Shown here piece after piece: positions 59,217 to 64,000 of a DNA stretch of 64,000 nt. The DNA lies in the NCBI RefSeq assembly GCF_007859295.1, contig NZ_VOHB01000002.1, positions 807,624-871,623 on the forward strand, given 5' to 3'. The stretch comes from Planococcus sp. CPCC 101016. Lineage in GTDB: Bacteria; Bacillota; Bacilli; Bacillales_A; Planococcaceae. Positions within the stretch are counted from its first letter, which is position 1. Each line of letters starts with the position of its first letter. The translations under genes and the position numbers were made by a program. Below the pieces are notes generated by a model. That model was given only the letters and a program-made list of their open reading frames with translations, was not told the DNA's origin and made no database searches.

Positions 59217-59225
59217 TGTTATACT
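59217..59225 (+). promoter_or_regulatory. Extended -10 promoter for tagA
   Basis: TGT then TATACT (59220-59225), directly after the terminator; the -35 region overlaps the hairpin. Confidence 0.5.
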
Positions 59226-59261
59226 AGCCTAAGATATTTTGCCCTAAAGAGGAGATTAACC

Positions 59262-59996
59262 ATGACTTCAAAATTCGTCCACATACTGGGAGTGCCATTC
59301 ATCAACACATCCCAGACAGATTTTATCAACACTTTGCAAGGCCATGTCGAAAGACAGGAAAAGACATTTGTCGTTACAGCCAACCCGGAAATCGTTATGC
59401 ATTCCTTAGAAGACGAGCAGTATAAACAGACATTGGCAAAAGCTCAATACATAACAGCCGACGGCATTGGCATCGTCAAAGCGGCTGCAATCGTCGGAAA
59501 ACCGCTTCCTGAGCGCGTCAGCGGCTACGATTTGATGCTCGACTTGCTTGAAGTGGCAGACAAAAACCACTCCAGCATCTTTTTTCTTGGAGCAGCTGAA
59601 GAAGTGCTTCAGGAAACCGTTAAGAAAGCCAAACAGAACTACCCAGGCATCAAAGTTGCCGGAAGCCATAACGGCTTTTTTGACTGGAATGACCATCTGT
59701 TGCCGCAGCAGATTAAAAATGCGGCTCCGGACATCGTCTTTGTGGCTCTCGGGTTCCCGAGGCAGGAACAATGGATCGGCGCCCATATTGATGAATTCGA
59801 TAAAGGAATCTTTATCGGCATCGGCGGCAGTTTTGATGTCTTTTCCGGAACCGTCAAACGCGCACCGGAACTCTGGCAGAAGATGAACCTGGAATGGTTC
59901 TACCGGCTGGTCAAACAGCCTTCCAGATGGAAACGCATGCTGGTGCTGCCTAAATTCGCAGCGACTGTGATCGGACGAAAGGCTTTACGCAAGTAA
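59262..59996 (+). CDS. tagA: N-acetylglucosaminyldiphosphoundecaprenol N-acetyl-beta-D-mannosaminyltransferase
   Basis: A 244-residue glycosyltransferase of the WecG/TagA/CpsF family adding ManNAc from UDP-ManNAc to lipid-linked GlcNAc, making the linkage unit of wall teichoic acid or secondary wall polymer. VTANPEIVMH near residue 40, ITADGIGIVKAA near 65 (catalytic aspartate) and ALGFPRQEQWI near 164. Its sugar donor is made by mnaA (16843). ATG after AGAGGAG. The next gene starts inside its stop codon (TAATG). It begins the csaB cluster. Confidence 0.93.
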   Translation: MTSKFVHILGVPFINTSQTDFINTLQGHVERQEKTFVVTANPEIVMHSLEDEQYKQTLAKAQYITADGIGIVKAAAIVGKPLPERVSGYDLMLDLLEVADKNHSSIFFLGAAEEVLQETVKKAKQNYPGIKVAGSHNGFFDWNDHLLPQQIKNAAPDIVFVALGFPRQEQWIGAHIDEFDKGIFIGIGGSFDVFSGTVKRAPELWQKMNLEWFYRLVKQPSRWKRMLVLPKFAATVIGRKALRK

Positions 59997-61555
59997 TGAA
60001 AAATACCTTAATCAAAAGTACATTAATTTTATCAATTGCAGCATTGCTTTCTAAAATACTCGGCAGCTTATTCCGGATTCCGCTTCAAAATATCGCGGGA
60101 GATGAAGTGCTGGGAATCTTCACTTTGGTGTATCCGATCTATATGGTCGCGTTGACCTTGTCCGTTGCCGGCATCCCGATTGCCATTTCCAAGCTGATTG
60201 CGGAAGCCCGGGCCAAAAACGACCAGCAGCAAGTCAAGAATATCTTTTTTACTTCCGGTATTCTGGCGCTGTTTTTCGGAGTTACAAGCTTTCTGGTCAT
60301 CTACAGCTTTTCCCACCAAATTGCAGCGGTGCTGGGCGGCGAAACAACGCGCCTTTCCTTGATCGTCGTATCCTGCACCTTGCTGGTCGCACCCTATATG
60401 GCTGTATATCGCGGTTATTTTCAAGGACATCAAGACATGACCCCCACTGCGGTGTCTCAAGTCATCGAACAATTTATCCGTGTCGGCCTGATCTTGCTGA
60501 TCGCCGTGTATATGGTGAATCGCTTCTACAGCGATGAGCAGGTAGCCGGAGGCATCATGATCGGCTCTATCATCGGGGCAATCGGCTCATTTATCTATCT
60601 GCGGATTCTCTATAACCGTTCGTCGGTGAGAGTCGACAAGCAATTGCCTTACAAACTGTCGAATTTCAAATCGACGGCTAAGAACATTTTGATGATTTCA
60701 ATTCCCATCTGCATCGGTGCAATCACAATGGCTTTGTTAAACTTGGTTGATTCCGTTACGATCCCGACAGCACTGAAAATGCACGGGGAAGCTACAGAAG
60801 ACATCAATTCGCTTTACGGCATCTACGGCAGAGGACTGGCGCTTGTTCAAATCGTTACGGTTTTTGCAAGTTCAGTCATTTTGCCCTTGATTCCATCCAT
60901 TTCAGCGAAATTGGCACAGAACGACAAGATAGGATCGACTAAATTGATCGAAAGCACTTTTTTCCTGACGTATTTATTATCGGTGCCGGCCGCCGTTGGC
61001 TTGGTCGTCCTCACTTTGCCAATCAATCTAGGCCTGTTCACCGATTTGCAGGGAAGTACAGTGCTGGCCATCGTATCGTTCAGTTCGCTGTTCACCTCCT
61101 TGACCGTACTCGGTACAGGTGTGTTGCAGGGGATCAATAAAGCCCGTCTCGGTGCCTGGATTATCGTCATCGGAGTTTTGATTAAATTGGTTTTAAATTT
61201 TGTCCTGGTCAATTTATACGGTTTGGAAGGCGCAGCCATTTCGACAGCAGTCATCTATTTAATTCTGTTTGTCTTGAATGCTATTGCCATCCGCAAATAT
61301 ACAGGGTTTAACTATTTTCCGAAAAAAACCGGTACAATTATCTTCGCTTCACTTGTCATGGGGGCAGCCATTTGGCTGCCAAGTTACCTATTGGATTTTG
61401 AAGAGCTGTCCCGAATGGCAGCTCTATTGTATGTAGGAGCGGCAGTAGCAGCCGGCGGCATCATCTACTTTGTCCTATTGCTGGTGACAAAAGCAGTGGA
61501 CCAAAGCGTATTGCAGCGCATTCCTGTCATAAATAGATTCATCGCCAAGAAATAA
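59996..61555 (+). CDS. Polysaccharide flippase of the MOP family (SpoVB/CsaA-like)
   Basis: A 519-residue membrane protein with about 14 helices. It starts MKNTLIKSTLILSIAALLSK and carries the GIPIAISKLIAE, YRGYFQGHQDMTPTAVSQVIEQ and GTGVLQGINKARLGAW motifs of SpoVB/YtgP/MurJ-like flippases. In Bacillus anthracis CsaA, encoded before csaB, is a proposed polysaccharide transporter; this gene is in the equivalent place and probably moves the lipid-linked wall polymer or its repeat unit across the membrane. One-base overlap with tagA. Confidence 0.82.
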   Translation: MKNTLIKSTLILSIAALLSKILGSLFRIPLQNIAGDEVLGIFTLVYPIYMVALTLSVAGIPIAISKLIAEARAKNDQQQVKNIFFTSGILALFFGVTSFLVIYSFSHQIAAVLGGETTRLSLIVVSCTLLVAPYMAVYRGYFQGHQDMTPTAVSQVIEQFIRVGLILLIAVYMVNRFYSDEQVAGGIMIGSIIGAIGSFIYLRILYNRSSVRVDKQLPYKLSNFKSTAKNILMISIPICIGAITMALLNLVDSVTIPTALKMHGEATEDINSLYGIYGRGLALVQIVTVFASSVILPLIPSISAKLAQNDKIGSTKLIESTFFLTYLLSVPAAVGLVVLTLPINLGLFTDLQGSTVLAIVSFSSLFTSLTVLGTGVLQGINKARLGAWIIVIGVLIKLVLNFVLVNLYGLEGAAISTAVIYLILFVLNAIAIRKYTGFNYFPKKTGTIIFASLVMGAAIWLPSYLLDFEELSRMAALLYVGAAVAAGGIIYFVLLLVTKAVDQSVLQRIPVINRFIAKK

Positions 61556-61603
61556 CGCCTGCTATCCAGGCCAAACCAAGAAAAGTTAAGGGTGTGTACT
61601 TAC

Positions 61604-63472
61604 GTGAAGAAAGTGTTAATCGGAATCCTCCTTGCCGCCTTGCTATTGACCATTCCATCAGTAGTCCAGCGCATACAAATAGAAGAATCGAATAAGAAAA
61701 TCGAAACCATTGTTCCCTACAAACTGACGACGCCTTGGCTGATCGAAGACCCTGAACTGACGCCGGAAATGATACTGGCGGATTTCAAGAACGCAGGCAT
61801 CCAAAGTGTCAGCCTTGAACCGGATACCATCAGCTCGTTGGAAAGAAAAGGGTTGATTACTGCTGTCAGTACCTCCCGTATGCGGGAACATCTTTTACTG
61901 ACGCGGCAAGATTCATTGGAAGATCCTTTTGATCAACCAGGATTATTTATCCATTCAAACGGCTCTTTTAATTTCGAAGAAAGTACAGCAGAACTATTTG
62001 AAGAAATATATACCATCACTGTTAGTGGTGTAGAATACGTCTACATTCCAGGAGCAGCAAGCACGATCTTATCGACACCAATCGGCTATGACCCCGAAGT
62101 TATTGCATCGATTCTCGATGCCGGCCTGACAGTAGTGCCGCGGCTCAGCAACTATTCGGACGAAGCTCAACTTGAACGGATGATCGATGAACTTCTTTCT
62201 ATTAAACAATCCGGCATCAACAAAGTGCTGTTTAACGGTGTTGCTGTTCCAGCGGCTTCCGATCCAGTTCGGCTGAAGGAGTTCGGCGCCCAGCTGAAAA
62301 ATGCAGGCTACGGCTTGATGAGCATCGAGTTTGCCAATCAACAAGGGTTAAATCAACTCGCTTATGTCAATGACCTGAACCTGGTGCGTCTCCATAGCCT
62401 GGCTGTTGCTGACGGCAATATCGGAGAAAGTGCAGAAAAAATTGTCCGTGCTGCAAAAGAACGCAATATGCGGGCATTTTTCCTCAACGTAACCCCGGGG
62501 GAATATGAAGAGGCATTGCCTGTCCTACAAGAGCTTCAAGCGGAAGTAAATGAAACTCTGCCAGACAGTTTTGTTCGAGGAGAATCGCGTACTTTTGAAA
62601 GTTATAGCGTGCCGTTATGGCAAACCATCGTAGCATTGCTCGGTTCTATCGCCTTTCTGACACTGGCGGCCCAATCAGTCTTTAAAAATAAAAAACTGAC
62701 ACTCGCTGCTTTAATCGGTTCGACCGTGTTTGCCCTTATTTATCTAGTGACCGGACAAAGCATGGTACTCAAGGCGTTCGGTTTGGCCATCGCCATCACC
62801 ACGCCAATCTGGGCAGTCTTATTGAAGAAACAACCGGAGAAAAAATGGTACCTGATCAGATCTTACGTACAGGCTCTTGGCATTTCAGCCATCGGCATAT
62901 GGCTGATCGTCGTCTTGCTGAACGGCAATCAATACTTGCTCGGCATCGACTTGTTCCGAGGGGTATCATTAATCTATATCGTTCCGATTGCGTTTATTAC
63001 ACTTTATGCAGTCTGGGGGAATATCAAAAATCTTTTGAACATGCATGTGATTTACTGGCATGTGGTGGTCATTGCCGTAATAGCGGGCATCGCTTTGTAT
63101 TACTACAGCCGTACAGGGAATGCTGGGGAAGTATCTTCAATTGAGCTTCAAGTCAGATCATTACTGGAACAAATTCTATATGTAAGACCAAGAACAAAAG
63201 AATTCCTGATCGGCTTTCCATTATTCATCTTGGCGCTCCATGTAGCGAAAAGTTATCCGAAAGCATACTACTTCTTGCTTATTCCAGGAGTCATCGGGTT
63301 TCTGTCCTTAGTGAATACATTTACTCATCTTCACATTCCGCTATTGATTTCATTGCTTAGAAGTGGTTATAGTATAGTTTTCGGGTTTATAATAGGACTT
63401 GTCCTAATCTGGCTATATGAAAAAGTATGGAAGAAAATGGCCAATATCATCAGAATGAGGTGGCAGGAGTGA
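61604..63472 (+). CDS. DUF5693 family membrane protein
   Basis: A 622-residue protein with one N-terminal helix (KKVLIGILLAALLLTIPSVV), a large outside domain (about 35-335) of TIM-barrel-like appearance, and about nine C-terminal helices (345-610). It matches the DUF5693 family usually found just before csaB; no reaction is known. The outside domain resembles polysaccharide-processing folds, so a role in modifying the wall polymer is conceivable. GTG at 61604, nine bases after AAGGGTG; the GTG at 61592 lies in that site. Ends in the GTGA start of csaB. Confidence 0.75.
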   Translation: MKKVLIGILLAALLLTIPSVVQRIQIEESNKKIETIVPYKLTTPWLIEDPELTPEMILADFKNAGIQSVSLEPDTISSLERKGLITAVSTSRMREHLLLTRQDSLEDPFDQPGLFIHSNGSFNFEESTAELFEEIYTITVSGVEYVYIPGAASTILSTPIGYDPEVIASILDAGLTVVPRLSNYSDEAQLERMIDELLSIKQSGINKVLFNGVAVPAASDPVRLKEFGAQLKNAGYGLMSIEFANQQGLNQLAYVNDLNLVRLHSLAVADGNIGESAEKIVRAAKERNMRAFFLNVTPGEYEEALPVLQELQAEVNETLPDSFVRGESRTFESYSVPLWQTIVALLGSIAFLTLAAQSVFKNKKLTLAALIGSTVFALIYLVTGQSMVLKAFGLAIAITTPIWAVLLKKQPEKKWYLIRSYVQALGISAIGIWLIVVLLNGNQYLLGIDLFRGVSLIYIVPIAFITLYAVWGNIKNLLNMHVIYWHVVVIAVIAGIALYYYSRTGNAGEVSSIELQVRSLLEQILYVRPRTKEFLIGFPLFILALHVAKSYPKAYYFLLIPGVIGFLSLVNTFTHLHIPLLISLLRSGYSIVFGFIIGLVLIWLYEKVWKKMANIIRMRWQE

Positions 63473-64000
63473 GAGTTGTTTTATCAGGATATTATGGTTT
63501 TGACAATGTTGGAGATGAAGCAATTCTCTACGCCATTATCCATTCCCTAAGAGAGTATTACCCAGGAATCGAAATTTACGTTCTATCAAATAAGCCGGAA
63601 AAAACGGCTGAAACCTACCGTGTCAAAGCCATCAACAGATGGAGTTTGAAAGAAGTGCGTGCAGCGATCAAATCTTCGGATGGTTTAATCAGCGGAGGCG
63701 GCAGTTTGCTGCAGGATGAAACCGGACGGAAAAGCATCCCTTATTACGCAGGTGTCATGAAGATTGCCCAGCAATTGAAAAAGCCTGTATTCGTCTATGC
63801 GCAGGGAATGGGGCCCATCAACAGCAAAGTCAATCAAATGATCGTCAAGCATGTATTGAACGCAGTGACCCTATTGACGGTGCGCGATCAGCAGTCTAAA
63901 CAGCTTTTGGAGAAAATCGGCGTTCGTTCTCAAATTGACCTGGTGCCGGATCCAGTGATGGGCCTCGATGCCAGCGATTTTCACAGCAGCTGGCTCCAGC
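63469..64000 (+). CDS. csaB: Polysaccharide pyruvyl transferase CsaB (5' part, runs off the window)
   Basis: 177 codons are visible of a normally ~370-residue protein. Start MRVVLSGYYGFDNVGDEAIL, then GLISGGGSLLQDETGR and YAQGMGPINS are CsaB/pyruvyl transferase signatures. CsaB adds a pyruvyl ketal to the secondary wall polymer, the group recognised by SLH domains; the four SLH proteins just upstream would depend on it. GTG start overlapping the previous stop, with GGCAGGA upstream. Confidence 0.92.
   Translation, partial: MRVVLSGYYGFDNVGDEAILYAIIHSLREYYPGIEIYVLSNKPEKTAETYRVKAINRWSLKEVRAAIKSSDGLISGGGSLLQDETGRKSIPYYAGVMKIAQQLKKPVFVYAQGMGPINSKVNQMIVKHVLNAVTLLTVRDQQSKQLLEKIGVRSQIDLVPDPVMGLDASDFHSSWLQ

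Overview
The window is chromosomal DNA of a low-to-mid GC Gram-positive bacterium of the Bacillales, most likely Planococcaceae (Planococcus/Planomicrobium type). The gene order follows the Bacillus subtilis spo0F-fbaA-tal-murAB-glpX-rho-rpmE-tdk-prfA-prmC-ywlC-ywlE-rpiB-ywlG-glyA-upp-mnaA-atp-murAA-mbl-fabZ-ssbB-ywqA/B segment. The sporulation genes normally interleaved there (spoIIR, spoIID, spoIIQ, spoIIID) are absent, and S-layer-homology (SLH) wall proteins with a csaB gene are present. This fits a non-sporulating Planococcaceae member; the genus is an inference.

Region 1 (1-18 kb) is the conserved core: central carbon metabolism (fbaA, tal, glpX, rpiB), wall precursor synthesis (murAB, mnaA), transcription and translation (rho, rpmE, prfA, prmC, ywlC), nucleotide salvage (tdk, upp), one-carbon metabolism (glyA) and the protein-arginine phosphatase ywlE. 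A LOV-GAF-GGDEF-EAL cyclic-di-GMP protein sits between glyA and upp. A cluster of DnaA boxes lies in front of ywlC.

Region 2 (18-26 kb) is the F1Fo ATP synthase operon atpZ-I-B-E-F-H-A-G-D-C, behind a near-consensus sigma-A promoter. It contains several stable intergenic hairpins and is followed by three tandem copies of a long palindromic repeat.

Region 3 (26-36 kb) holds ywzB, murAA, mbl, an EpuA-like protein, fabZ, ywpF-like, a competence-type ssbB, and the convergent SNF2 helicase / SWIM protein pair ywqA-ywqB.

Region 4 (36-52 kb) is more variable. It holds an IDEAL-domain protein, a previously unlisted 34-residue membrane peptide, a dppA-ykfA-ykfC murein-peptide recycling group, a membrane protein plus HlyD-like adaptor pair, panF with its small partner, an EamA exporter, a RocB-like peptidase, a NERD-domain protein, an M20 amidohydrolase and an amino-acid:Na+ symporter. 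A helically phased 21-bp palindrome array lies at 49.2 kb.

Region 5 (52-64 kb) is a cell-envelope locus. Four secreted SLH proteins (NlpC/P60 endopeptidase, subtilisin, amidase, glucosaminidase) are followed by tagA, a flippase, a DUF5693 protein and csaB. CsaB-type pyruvylation of the secondary wall polymer creates the ligand that SLH domains bind, so enzymes and anchor genes are linked.

The least explained elements are a structured repeat family placed between co-directional genes (1812-2058, 22561-22685, 28144-28195, 29282-29360) with compensatory changes in its stems, the 25.5-25.9 kb repeat, the 49.2 kb phased array and the 34-residue peptide. No rRNA, tRNA, insertion sequence, prophage or CRISPR array was seen.
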